From Siphonodentalium dalli (Eukaryota; Mollusca; Scaphopoda; Gadilida; Siphonodentaliidae), in contig CP136069.1 of the NCBI GenBank assembly GCA_032622095.1, positions 203,716,690 to 203,780,689 of the forward strand: a stretch of 64,000 bases of DNA, written 5' to 3'. Below the pieces are notes generated by a model. The model did no database searches. It saw nothing but the letters and a program-made list of their open reading frames with translations, and was not told where the DNA came from. The position numbers and the translations under genes were made by a program. Positions 41,766 through 53,759 of the stretch are shown piece by piece (positions within the stretch are counted from its first letter, which is position 1; each line of letters opens with the position of its first letter).

Positions 41766-41944
41766 GGGGGGTGCTGGCATACCCCCATGGTGATAAATTG
41801 AAACATGGGCAGGACAGGACCCAAATGTTAAATGAAGAAGGATAACTCTAGAATAGAAAATGGGAACTACGTCATTGGGCACTCTTCTTTTTGAAGCAGT
41901 CATGATGGCCGACCTCCATACCAAATTTCTAAATGGTAATTTAT

Positions 41945-42925
41945 TATGCCTGTCATTTGCAGAATGAGGTCGCCAGAGGGTGAATTTACTGACGGTAACC
42001 TGCATAGCAGGCTAGCATCACTAAATTCACCCTCTGGGGACCTCATTCTGCTTAGGCCCCAATTTCTATGGGAGACAAAGACTCAGATTGAAGTTCCAAA
42101 ATTGTTAATGTTGTGATGTACACCCATTGCGAATGTCAATTATGCAATGTTTCATCTGCTAATTTGGGGATTTAGAGAAACTAAACTAAAAAATTTGTTT
42201 AATCTATGTGAAGGAGTTTCTATAGAAATTTGATAATAAAGAAAACCCTCCCAGTGGGCTAGCATCACCAAACTCACACTCTGCGGACCACATTCTGCTT
42301 ATAAGGCATAATTTCTGTAAAGTATCGATATCCTCAAATTAACATTGTTTTAGTTACTTTTTCCCTTCACTTCAGTTTCTATATCCCCTAATTTGCAGAA
42401 GATAAATGCATAATTGAGGGTGGGTGACTAATGGGTGAACATTCAACAACGGTACATGTAGGTCAGTTGGGGCCTATAAGCAGAATGAGGTTCCCAGAGG
42501 GTAAATTTGGTTGATACTAGCCCACCGTGTGGGAGTAAGCATCACCAAATGGGAATAGATACTCTTATTGCCTTGATTATCTCCGGTCATTTTTCTCCTT
42601 TTGAGAAGAAAGGAGATTCCATTTTCCCACACAACAAAAACATCCTGGGGACTTTAAATCATTTGTAACACGCGTAACACCCATCTACGAGCGGTCTCTC
42701 TGGTATCTCAGAAGTAATGTAACACTTGTAACATTTTGTAACATGTTGCTACACTGAGACGGTAGGAATAAAATATGCTGCGGTTTTCTACTGGGACTTT
42801 AAATCATTTGTAACACTTGTAACACTGTTACAACATGCCTAGTGGAGAAAAAATGTACCGGATTCATGCAATATATGAATGGGAACCTCATTCTGAAAAT
42901 GTCAGACACACTATTTCCAGGCTTG
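41945..42925. mobile_element. Family A composite (two copies, broken)
   Basis: 41945-42243 is a left arm plus core of the TTTAGTG type; 42246-42555 is an arm and core of the long form; the right end (GACACACTATTTCCAGGCTTG) is at 42905-42925. Between 42560 and 42870 lies foreign sequence with GGGACTTTAAATCATTTGTA repeated at 42648 and 42784. Confidence 0.7.
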
Positions 42926-43298
42926 ATTCAAGTGATATAATTACTCAAAGTGGAATGCCCCTGGTATGAGAGAATGTACCTCTTGAGCTGAAGCTTTTGA
43001 CTTCTCAGAACGATAGTATAAGACATAAATGAGAGAACCAAAAGTCTTGTAAATTGACTTGAAGTTACAAATAGACATCCCTTGAGTGCAGATAAATTAA
43101 GCATATACTCAGCAATCAACATTATCCTTGAGGAACCTTTTGACAGAAGATATATATAACATATTCCCTACAACCATGAACAGAATGAGATATATCGGTC
43201 AACTCAGTTACACGATGAGATAATGGGGAAACAGACTGTTGAAGTAGGTGTAAAGAAGGAACGTCAAAGAAATTGTTCAATTATCATACCTGAGCGAC
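42926..43298. other. No gene seen
   Basis: Minus-strand 64-codon frame at 42928-43122 has no recognisable domain. Confidence 0.35.
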
Positions 43299-43735
43299 CC
43301 CACCTGCAAATAGCGTGTCTGTCATTTGCAGAATGAGGTCCCCAGAGGGTGAATTTAGTGATACTATCCCGCTATATCACCAAATTCACCCTTTGAGGAC
43401 CTCATTCTGCTTAGGCCTCATCTTCTGGGAAGTATCTATAGTATCAAATTAACATTGTTTTTAGTTACTTTTTCCATTCTGGAAAGTTTCTATATCCCAT
43501 AATTTGCAGAAGATAAAATGCATAATCGAGGTGCCCAATGGGTGAACATCACCAACTTCAACTGGGGAACTTCAATCTGATCCTGGGTCTACCATAGCAG
43601 TTGAGGGCCTAAGCAGAATTAGGTCCCCAGAGGGTGAATTTAGTGATGCTAGCCCGCTATGCGGGATAGCGTCACTAAATTCACCCTCTGGGGACCTCAT
43701 TCTGCAAATGACACAGACACGCTATTTGCAGGCTT
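43299..43735. mobile_element. Family A element (copy 15), long form
   Basis: Ends CACCTGCAAATAGCGTGTC and ACGCTATTTGCAGGCTTC. AGCGAC flanks both sides at slightly different offsets, so the duplication is unclear. Confidence 0.85.
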
Positions 43736-43937
43736 CCCAGCGACTAATAAATGCACGCATTAGAGAAAATAAGTGGTTAGTATTCAAAAAGATTTTAATC
43801 TCTGGAGAATGAAGGAATATCTTTAAACATAGAATTGGCACCATGACAGTGTCAGTTCAAAACGTTCATCTCAAGTTCTTTCTGTCCTCACATTAGGTGG
43901 TGCTAACTTTTAACTTTAGCTTACTTTTCCAACCTTT

Positions 43938-44157
43938 CAGCTGAAATAGGGTGTCTGTCATTTGCAGAATGAGGTCCCCAGCGGGCTAGCATCACCAAAC
44001 TCACCCTCTGGGGACCTCATTCTGCTTACACCTAAGCAGAATGAGGTTCCCAGAGGGTGAATTTGGTGATGCTAGCCCACTGTGCGGGATAGCATCACTA
44101 AATTCACCCTCTGGGGACCTCATTCTGCAAATGACAGACACCCTATTTCAAGGCTTG
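43938..44157. mobile_element. Family A element (copy 16), short form
   Basis: 220 bp, two arms without core; left arm centre deleted (GGTCCCCAGCGGGCTAGC). Left terminus AGCTGAAATAGGGTGTC, right CCCTATTTCAAGGCTTG. Confidence 0.82.
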
Positions 44158-44280
44158 GATACCGATTGGACTAAATAGGAGATAAACATATGTTAAGTTT
44201 ATTGAACGTAACACATATTTAGCTTGACTGGTATCACTCTCACTGGCTTCCAATAACAGGCAAAAAAAAACAACATAAAA

Positions 44281-44690
44281 GGCCCCTGCACACTTGAGCG
44301 ATTGAGCTTAACATTATTGCTCTGAGAATATTGCTCACTGTCTGTGGGGGAGGGGGGTGGTATTTGCTCTGAGCAATCAGACTTGCACATCTAACATGTT
44401 GATATTTTGTTGAGAAACGAGCCTGATTGCACAGGCATGCGGGATACACAAGCCAGATGCCTAAATGCCACATCAGGTGTATTTTACACATTGAGGGAAG
44501 CCTAATTTCATTGTTTACATCACTCTTGGCTAAGAATGATGGCCTGCGTAGCCTGCAAACTTGAGCTATCGGGCTCGCGACTCAACAAAATATCAAGCAT
44601 GTTTGATGTGCGCGTCCAATTGCTCAGAGGAAAGGCCCTCTGCAGACAATGAGTAATATAGTGCTCGGAACAATAATCCTAAGCTTAACC
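44281..44690. repeat. Long imperfect inverted repeat
   Basis: Arms of 120-150 bp (44306-44425 and 44555-44690) share GATATTTTGTTGAG, TCTGAGCAAT, CACTGTCTG/CATTGTCTG and GAGCTT/AAGCTT blocks in opposite orientation around a loop of about 110 bp. It is probably an old foldback or MITE copy; the family B element begins at its right edge. Confidence 0.65.
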
Positions 44691-45084
44691 CTTTACCCAA
44701 CAGAATGGCCCTGTGCCAATGCATTCTCTTATATATGTGAGTCGACCATAGGTCGCCTCGCATATATAAGAGAATTCATTGGCTTAACACATTAAAAATT
44801 ATAAAATTGTTAAAGAATGTAAGAAAAAATGGTAAAAAGTGTTAAAAACAGATTTTTTTTAGGCCAATGCATTCTCTTATATATGCGAGGCGACCTATGG
44901 TCGACTCGCATATATAAGGGAATGCATTGGCACAGGGCATAACTGTAACTATCACAATGTGGTCAAGGAGCCGGTTCCAATGATATCCATATTTGTATGG
45001 TTCTATTGAGACAGACCGAAGATATTTTAGGCTGTTGAAGCTTTATTTGGCCGGTTTTGGCCGTTTTGTTGGGTAAAGGGTTAA
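44685..45084 (+). mobile_element. Family B TTAA element (copy 8), full length
   Basis: 400 bp with all family parts. Its right TTAA (45081-45084) is also the left TTAA of the following family D element. Confidence 0.92.
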
Positions 45085-45343
45085 CCCTTCCATGACTGGA
45101 GCTTTCCGAAATTTTGTGAAAACCCTGTGCCAATGCATTCTCTTATATATGCAAGTCTCCCATATGGAGCCTCACATATATAAGAGAATGCAATGGCCTA
45201 GTGATATTTTCCTTGACCTTGTATGCCAGTGCATTCTCTTATATATGCAAGGCTCTCTATGGGAGACTTACATATATAAGAGAATGCACTGGCACAGGGT
45301 CTTTAAAGCTGCACCAGTGCAGCTCCCATCATGAAAGAGTTAA
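45081..45343 (+). mobile_element. Family D TTAA element (copy 8), full length
   Basis: 263 bp from TTAACCCTTCCATGACTGGA to AGCTCCCATCATGAAAGAG-TTAA. It carries two hairpins and the TTTTCCTTGACCTTGTATGC spacer, and shares one TTAA with the preceding element. Confidence 0.92.
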
Positions 45344-45623
45344 ATCTTCCAGAAATAGAGCTAACTTTATTTAACTTTTGAAAATATTTTTCATGCTCAA
45401 AAATAGTTTGATCATGTTATTTTGACTTAAGAATTCTCCCGTTAAATTCTAACATTATTCATTGTTAGGAAAACATGTAAATATGTTTACTTTTAATTCA
45501 AGATATGAATTTCCAGCTGTGACAAAATATTATTTCTGCCAGGGTGGGGAAAAAGTGTCAACGACTGCCGAGGGGAAAATGTCATATATTACAGTCAATA
45601 AAGCGATAAGGAAAGTGGTAAGT
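45344..45623. other. No gene seen
   Basis: AT-rich sequence; GGGTGGGGAAAAAGTGTCAA near 45541 recalls the GGGGAAATGTCC motif near 390-490. Confidence 0.35.
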
Positions 45624-45883
45624 TTAACCCTTTGAGTGCCAGGTCCGATTTTTGTATCAACCCATATACCCTGTGCCAATGCATAGGTCGCCTCGCATAT
45701 ATAAGAGAATGCATTGGCCTAAAAAATTTTCATCATTTGTTATTATTTTTTACAATTTTAACAATTTTTTTAAAATCTAAACAAAAACAAAAACAAAAAA
45801 TATTTTTTTATTTTTTTTAGGGCCGATTTTACAGACCGTAAATTAGGGCCGATGAGATCGGCCCCTGGCACTGAAAGGGTTAA
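45624..45883 (+). mobile_element. Family C TTAA element (copy 4)
   Basis: 260 bp, TTAA-flanked. The palindromic cassette has lost its left half (CCAATGCATAGGTCGCC), while the other family blocks are intact. Confidence 0.87.
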
Positions 45884-46462
45884 ATGTTTTGGTAATACCA
45901 GAGGTTAACCCGAACAGCCATATAGGATCAACTGGATAAAAAAACTTTGGCTGTAGGGTGTGCTGAAGTATTTGGTCATTTGGTCATGCAAAGAGTAAAA
46001 TCCAAGATGGTGCTGGTGGCCAGGTTTTTTGAAAATCATTCAAATTTGATAGCTCCCATCAAGAAGTGATCATAATCATTTTCAAAACAATTCTCCAATA
46101 AATGTGGGCTGCAGGGTGCCGAAAATTTTAAATCTGAAATTCATGATGGCTGCTGCTAGCCATGTTTTTTAATAAATTTCAGAAGAAAAAAAATAATGGT
46201 TAATTCCCATCTAGAGGTAACCATGAAGAACCATATAAAGTTTGGCAACAATTGGATGAAGGATATGGCCTGTAAGGTGTGCAATAGGAAATTGTTGACA
46301 GATTACTGAATAATGCAAGGACATGCAGACAACAGATGCTAACCCATGGCAATAGCTCAAACTTGACTTGCTCAAGTTGAGCCAAAATATGATTATGTCG
46401 TTAATAGAGTGCACAGGCACATTAAGATCATTATTTTTAGGTATCTATTACGGCAACAGTAA
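45884..46462. repeat. Degenerate repeat of about 140 bp; no gene seen
   Basis: Phrases of the type GGCTGYAGGGTGYNGAA followed by ATGGTGCTGGTGGCCAGG or ATGGCTGCTGCTAGCCATG recur two to three times. No coding signal. Confidence 0.4.
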
Positions 46463-46470
46463 CTGATGAA

Positions 46471-46921
46471 CAAGGCTGCAAATAGGGTGTCTGTCATTTG
46501 CAGAATGAGATCCCCAGAAGGTGAATTTAGTGATGTTGTCCCGCACAGCAGGCTAGCATCACCAAATTCACCCTCTGGGAACCTCATTCTGCTCAGGCTT
46601 CATCTTCTGGGAAGTATCTATAGTATCAAATTAACATTGTAATTAGTTACGTTTTCCCTTCGGGGAAGTTTCTATATCCCCTAATTTGCAGAAGATAAAA
46701 TTGCATAATCGAGGTGCCCAATGGGTGAACATCATCAACTTCAACTGGGGAACTTCAATCTGATCCTAGGTCTACCATAGCGGTTGAGGGCCTAAGCAGA
46801 ATGAGGTTCCCAGAGGGTGAATTTGGTGATGCTAGCCCACTGTCTGTACGGGATAGCGTCACTAAATTAACCTTCTGGGGACCTCATTCTGCAAATGACA
46901 GACACGCTATTTGCAGGCTAG
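46471..46921. mobile_element. Family A element (copy 17), long form
   Basis: 451 bp with perfect 8-bp duplication CTGATGAA (46463-46470 and 46922-46929). Ends CAAGGCTGCAAATAGGG and CGCTATTTGCAGGCTAG. Confidence 0.93.
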
Positions 46922-46929
46922 CTGATGAA

Positions 46930-47242
46930 GCACAGACTCATCCATGCTAATTAAGTGACTGCTATTAGCGCTAATTCTCAGATAATGGAGAATATTTTAG
47001 GTATATACTAATTATATCCATGGGCATCAAACGAGGAATAAAGGTATAATCATGTGCGAGAGAGCAGGAATGTAGGACACATAATAGTTAAACTTCCAGT
47101 AATATGTTAGGCAGCTGTGAATTAGGCCAGAGTGGTAAAATCTTCATTTCTTCAGGTATTTATAATTATAAAGATACGTAAGATATCATACGCCCCCACC
47201 CCCCCCACACTACTAGAACTGTCATTTCCTGATACATAATAA
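46930..47242. other. No gene seen
   Basis: Unique-looking sequence with a C-rich run near 47190-47208. Confidence 0.35.
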
Positions 47243-47533
47243 TACAGTAATGCCCTAAATAATCAACTCCTTAACCACAGCAGAATTACCGGTAACTTTT
47301 CAGGATTTAGTCGGAAATATGGCTTGTTGCCATTCATCGGAAAGCTCTCCACAGCAGAATTATGGGTAACTTTTCAGGATTTAGTCAGAAATATGGCTTG
47401 TTGCCATTCATCGGAAAGCTCTCGGGGAGAGCTTTCCGATGAATGGCAACAGGCCATATTTCCGACTAAATCCTGAAAAGTTACCCATAATTCTGCTGTG
47501 GTTAAAGAGTCGATTATTTAGGGCATTACTGTA
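47243..47533. mobile_element. Family G palindromic MITE (copy 6) with duplicated left arm
   Basis: TA-flanked, ends CAGTAATGCCCTAAATAATC and TTATTTAGGGCATTACTG. The stretch from CACAGCAGAATTA to GGAAAGCTCTC is present twice in tandem before the centre. Confidence 0.88.
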
Positions 47534-48437
47534 GATAACAAGATCATGCCATGAATCTCTACTCTTAGCTACTTATTGATGTTATGACAGGGAAGTTTAT
47601 AACATTGAAAATAACGAAAAAGCAGTGCAGGTAAAATATTTCTTTGTTAATACCTGTTCCTTAATAATGTATTTCACTTTGTGAGCAATTTTACTTTGCA
47701 TTGCTTACAATCATGGAAGTTCTCCTGGGTAATTATTTCAATGTTTATTGCGATATAAGCTCACAAAGGTTAAAAAAAATAATTAAATCTCGAGCTGGGA
47801 CCAACACATACTGTGAAGTAGATTATTGAGGAACAAATATTGACAAATAAATATATTCCTTGCGTTGTTGTTCATTGTTATAAAGTTCCCTGTCATAACA
47901 GGTCAGAACATAACAAAAAAATCCCACCTTTTGGACTGTTGGAACAGTTGGAATAATAATGATATCTGTGGGTGTAGCTATAGTAGAGATTTGTGCCATA
48001 TGATCTGTGGCGGTGGAATATGATCTCTATGGGTGCAGCTATAGTAGAGATTTGTGACATGATCTATCAGAAAACCTGCTATAATGGACCAGTACTTTCA
48101 TTATGGTTTAACTTCTGCAGTACCAAGTTTGGAGTACGGATTGATCAGGTTTTTGCTCGCCTTTTACACTGTTTGTTGTGGGTTTCCAATTTGATTGGTC
48201 AGTCAAAGGGTCAAGGGGTTGTGAGATGAGGGCTCGGATGTGCGAGTAACACATGTGGGAAAGGGGTTCATAGTGGTATCTACAAAGCTAGATATTAGGA
48301 AGCACGATATGTGCGGGTAATTAGCCCTTTCACTGCAGAAAACCAATGGGTAATTCCATCCCGTATGCCACTATGGCATTGCATGTTTTGACAATAGTAG
48401 TTGATTTATTAAGTCGCCAACTGGGAGGGAATTTACC
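47534..48437. other. No gene seen; short duplication
   Basis: A 40-bp block (GGTGTAGCTATAGTAGAGAT / GGTGCAGCTATAGTAGAGAT) is duplicated at 47962-48067. At 48321 TTAGCCCTTTCACTGCAG could be the worn end of another TTAA element. Confidence 0.4.
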
Positions 48438-48695
48438 AGCGTGTCATCGCTGGTGCCAGCTACAAGTTATCTCATAGGTAAATAAATATTCAACTTTTGA
48501 TGACTTAGATAACGTAGAGAGCTATGCAGACCTGTGCAAAAATATTGTGTATATTAGACACGGTAAATGCATTTATAAATAAACCCTGGTACAATCTACG
48601 TACATCATCTAAGACATCGCAAACGTAATATTTATTTACCTACGAGATAACTCGTAGCGGGCACCAGCAATGAACACTGGTAAATTCTGTCCCAG
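48438..48695. repeat. Long imperfect inverted repeat
   Basis: Arms of about 75 bp: ACCAGCGTGTCATCGCTGGT ... GATGACTTAGAT against ATCTAAGACATCGCAAACG ... AACACTGGT in reverse. Half copies of the GAGATAACTYGTAG block recur at 48710 and 49040. Confidence 0.6.
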
Positions 48696-49198
48696 GTGCT
48701 GACTATGAATTATCTCATAGTAGCTTTATAACACGTTTCAGCATCGTATAACATGATTTTGGTCAACTAAAATTATATAAGACATGGTAAATAAATTTAT
48801 AAATAAACATGTGTACACTCATTGCCAGGGAACCGAACTTGCATGCATTTGCTTGTTCATACACTTCATGCAGGGCTGCACCCCACCCCTTTATCAGGAT
48901 ATGCAGGAAGCGTTGTATCTGAAGCCATTCTAATTATTCAAATACAATCAAACAATAGGATCGTTGAGTGTGTATTGACATGTAAAGGTCACATTGCTTG
49001 TGGTTTCTGTTGTTATTTATATGGTATTGATACCACTACGAGATAACTTGTAGTGGCAGTCCCCATGGAACCCTATACGAGTTAAGGTAGCGATCGAACG
49101 TGTTAATGCGGGTAATCAACGTTTCGTTACCTTTGTACAAAAATCGGAGTGCGGGTAACTGATGTGGGTAAGAGGTTTGTAGCCTGTGTGGTAGATGA
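48696..49198. other. No gene seen
   Basis: Flank of the 105-bp array; a 74-codon plus-strand frame (48822-49046) is unrecognised. Confidence 0.35.
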
Positions 49199-52100
49199 GC
49201 ATGTTATTGTAATGCGGGTCATTAACATGGTGGTGGTGAGGGTGATGATTGTGTGCTTCCGTAAGTAGGGGTAATAGATTCAGGTATACAAGTCTGTTGG
49301 ACTGTATGTTATTGTAATGCGGGTCATTAACATGGTGGTGGTGAGGGTGATGATTGTGTGCTTCCGTAAGTAGGGGTAATAGATTCAGGTATACAAGTCT
49401 GTTGGACTGTATGTTATTGTAATGCAGGTCATTAACATGGTGGTGGTGAGGGTGATGATTGTGTGCTTCCGTAAGTAGGGGTAATAGATTCAGGTATACA
49501 AGTCTGTTGGACTGTATGTTATTGTAATGCGGGTCATTAACATGGTGGTGGTGAGGGTGATGATTGTGTGCTTCCGTAAGTAGGGGTAATAGATTCAGGT
49601 ATACAAGTCTGTTGGACTGTATGTTATTGTAATGCGGGTCATTAACATGGTGGTGGTGAGGGTGATGATTGTGTGCTTCCGTAAGTAGGGGTAATAGATT
49701 CAGGTATACAAGTCTGTTGGACTGTATGTTATTGTAATGCGGGTCATTAACATGGTGGTGGTGAGGGTGATGATTGTGTGCTTCCGGAAGTAGGGGTAAT
49801 AGATTCAGGTATACAAGTCTGTTGGACTGTATGTTATTGTAATGCAGGTCATTAACATGGTGGTGGTGAGGGTGATGATTGTGTGCTTCCGTAAGTAGGG
49901 GTAATAGATTCAGGTATACAAGTCTGTTGGACTGTATGTTATTGTAATGCAGGTCATTAACATGGTGGTGGTGAGGGTGATGATTGTGTGCTTCCGAAAG
50001 TAGGGGTAATAGATTCAGGTATACAAGTCTGTTGGACTGTATGTTATTATAATGCGGGCTGTTAACATGGTGGTGGTGAGGGTGATGATTGTGTGCTTCC
50101 GGAAGTAGGGGTAATAGATTCAGGTAAACAAGTCTGTTGGACTGTATGTTATTGTAATGCGGGTCATTAACATGGTGGTGGTGAGGGTGATGATTGTGTG
50201 CTTCCGTAAGTAGGGGTAATAGATTCAGGTATACAAGTCTGTTGGACTGTATGTTATTGTAATGCGGGTTGTTAACATGGTGGTGGTGAGGGTGATGATT
50301 GTGTGCTTCCGTAAGTAGGGGTAATAGATTCAGGTATACAAGTCTGTTGGACTGTATGTTATTGTAATGCAGGTCATTAACATGGTGGTGGTAAGGGTGA
50401 TGATTGTGTGCTTCCGGAAGTAGGGGTAATAGATTCAGGTATACAAGTCTGTTGGACTGTATGTTATTGTAATGCGGGTCATTAACATGGTGGTGGTGAG
50501 GGTGATGATTGTGTGCTTCCGGAAGTAGGGGTAATAGATTCAGGTATACAAGTCTGTTGGACTGTATGTTATTGTAATGCGGGTCATTAACATGGTGGTG
50601 GTGAGGGTGATGATTGTGTGCTTCCGTAAGTAGGGGTAATAGATTCAGGTATACAAGTCTGTTGGACTGTATGTTATTGTAATGCGGGTCATTAACATGG
50701 TGGTGGTGAGGGTGATGATTGTGTGCTTCCGTAAGTAGGGGTAATAGATTCAGGTATACAAGTCTGTTGGACTGCATGTTATTGTAATGCGGGTCATTAA
50801 CATGGTGGTGGTGAGGGTGATGATTGTGTGCTTCCGTAAGTAGGGGTAATAGATTCAGGTATACAAGTCTGTTGGACTGTATGTTATTGTAATGCGGGTC
50901 ATTAACATGGTGGTGGTAAGGGTGATGATTGTGTGCTTCCGTAAGTAGGGGTAATAGATTCAGGTATACAAGTCTGTTGGACTGTATGTTATTGTAATGC
51001 GGGTCATTAACATGGTGGTGGTAAGGGTGATGATTGTGTGCTTCCGTAAGTAGGGGTAATAGATTCAGGTATACAAGTCTGTTGGACTGTATGTTATTGT
51101 AATGCGGGTCATTAACATGGTGGTGGTGAGGGTGATGATTGTGTGCTTCCGTAAGTAGGGGTAATAGATTCAGGTATACAAGTCTGTTGGACTGTATGTT
51201 ATTGTAATGCGGGTCATTAACATGGTGGTGGTGAGGGTGATGATTGTGTGCTTCCGTAAGTAGGGGTAATAGATTCAGGTATACAAGTCTGTTGGACTGT
51301 ATGTTATTGTAATGCGGGTCATTAACATGGTGGTGGTAAGGGTGATGATTGTGTGCTTCCGGAAGTAGGGGTAATAGATTCAGGTATACAAGTCTGTTGG
51401 ACTGTATGTTATTGTAATGCGGGTCATTAACATGGTGGTGGTGAGGGTGATGATTGTGTGCTTCCGTAAGTAGGGGTAATAGATTCAGGTATACAAGTCT
51501 GTTGGACTGCATGTTATTGTAATGCGGGTCATTAACATGGTGGTGGTGAGGGTGATGATTGTGTGCTTCCGTAAGTAGGGGTAATAGATTCAGGTATACA
51601 AGTCTGTTGGACTGTATGTTATTGTAATGCGGGTCATTAACATGGTGGTGGTGAGGGTGATGATTGTGTGCGTCCGGAAGTAGGGGTAATAGATTCAGGT
51701 ATACAAGTCTGTTGGACTGCATGTTATTGTAATGCGGGTCATTAACATGGTGGTGGTGAGGGTGATGATTGTGTGCTTCCGGAAGTAGGGGTAATAGATT
51801 CAGGTATACAAGTCTGTTGGACTGTATGTTATTGTAATGCGGGTCATTAACATGGTGGTGGTAAGGGTGATGATTGTGTGCTTCCGTAAGTAGGGGTAAT
51901 AGATTCAGGTATACAAGTCTGTTGGACTGTATGTTATTGTAATGCAGGTCATTAACATGGTGGTGGTAAGGGTGATGATTGTGTGCTTCCGGAAGTAGGG
52001 GTAATAGATTCAGGTATACAAGTCTGTTGGACTGTATGTTATTGTAATGCGGGTCATTAACATGGTGGTGGTGAGGGTGATGATTGTGTGCTTCCGTAAG

Positions 52101-53620
52101 TAGGGGTAATAGATTCAGGTATACAAGTCTGTTGGACTGTATGTTATTGTAATGCGGGTCATTAACATGGTGGTGGTGAGGGTGATGATTGTGTGCTTCC
52201 GTAAGTAGGGGTAATAGATTCAGGTATACAAGTCTGTTGGACTGCATGTTATTGTAATGCGGGTCATTAACATGGTGGTGGTGAGGGTGATGATTGTGTG
52301 CTTCCGTAAGTAGGGGTAATAGATTCAGGTATACAAGTCTGTTGGACTGTATGTTATTGTAATGCGGGTCATTAACATGGTGGTGGTGAGGGTGATGATT
52401 GTGTGCTTCCGTAAGTAGGGGTAATAGATTCAGGTATACAAGTCTGTTGGACTGTATGTTATTGTAATGCGGGTCATTAACATGGTGGTGGTGAGGGTGA
52501 TGATTGTGTGCTTCCGTAAGTAGGGGTAATAGATTCAGGTATACAAGTCTGTTGGACTGCATGTTATTGTAATGCGGGTCATTAACATGGTGGTGGTGAG
52601 GGTGATGATTGTGTGCTTCCGTAAGTAGGGGTAATAGATTCAGGTATACAAGTCTGTTGGACTGCATGTTATTGTAATGCGGGTCATTAACATGGTGGTG
52701 GTGAGGGTGATGATTGTGTGCTTCCGTAAGTAGGGGTAATAGATTCAGGTATACAAGTCTGTTGGACTGTATGTTATTGTAATGCGGGTCATTAACATGG
52801 TGGTGGTGAGGGTGATGATTGTGTGCTTCCGTAAGTAGGGGTAATAGATTCAGGTATACAAGTCTGTTGGACTGTATGTTATTGTAATGCAGGTCATTAA
52901 CATGGTGGTGGTAAGGGTGATGATTGTGTGCTTCCGGAAGTAGGGGTAATAGATTCAGGTATACAAGTCTGTTGGACTGTATGTTATTGTAATGCGGGTC
53001 ATTAACATGGTGGTGGTAAGGGTGATGATTGTGTGCTTCCGTAAGTAGGGGTAATAGATTCAGGTATACAAGTCTGTTGGACTGTATGTTATTGTAATGC
53101 AGGTCATTAACATGGTGGTGGTAAGGGTGATGATTGTGTGCTTCCGTAAGTAGGGGTAATAGATTCAGGTATACAAGTCTGTTGGACTGTATGTTATTGT
53201 AATGCGGGTCATTAACATGGTGGTGGTGAGGGTGATGATTGTGTGCTTCCGTAAGTAGGGGTAATAGATTCAGGTATACAAGTCTGTTGGACTGTATGTT
53301 ATTGTAATGCGGGTCATTAACATGGTGGTGGTGAGGGTTATGATTGTGTGCTTCCGTAAGTAGGGGTAATAGATTCAGGTATACAAGTCTGTTGGACTGT
53401 ATGTTATTGTAATGCGGGTCATTAACATGGTGGTGGTAAGGGTGATGATTGTGTGCTTCTGTAAGTAGGGGTAATAGATTCAGGTATACAAGTCTGTTGG
53501 ACTGTATGTTATTGTAATGCGGGTCATTAACATGGTGGTGGTGAGGGTGATGATTGTGTGCTTCCGTAAGTAGGGGTAATAGATTCAGGTATACAAGTCT
53601 GTTGGACTGTATGTTATTAT
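49199..53620. repeat. 105-bp satellite array, about 42 copies
   Basis: Unit landmarks: GCGGGTCATTAACATGGTGG, GAGGGTGATGATTGTGTGCT, TCCGTAAGTAGGGGTAATAG and CAGGTATACAAGTCTGTTGG. Copies differ at a handful of recurrent sites (GTGAG/GTAAG, GCGGG/GCAGG, CCGTA/CCGGA, TGTATG/TGCATG). Since 105 is 35 codons, the minus strand stays open from about 53657 to the stop at 49116. The only in-frame ATG codons come from the TGCATG unit variants, and almost all recurrent variants would change the residue. I therefore annotate it as a satellite, not a gene. Confidence 0.95.
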
Positions 53621-53759
53621 TATATGGTTCAGTACCAGTCGACTCTTCATAGTAGTATTAACCAGGGAGCCGGTGTTGCATCTGTGACCCTGTTTTAAGT
53701 TATTAGATCCAACATCCACTTTGCCATATTGACATAAAACATAAAACAATAAAAGGTCG
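53621..53759. other. Array flank
   Basis: Unique-looking; no feature seen. Confidence 0.35.

Noticed and set aside
49116-52667. A 1,183-residue His-rich protein gene
   Set aside because: The frame is produced by a 105-bp satellite; recurrent unit differences mostly change residues, and initiation codons are unit variants. It is listed as a repeat.
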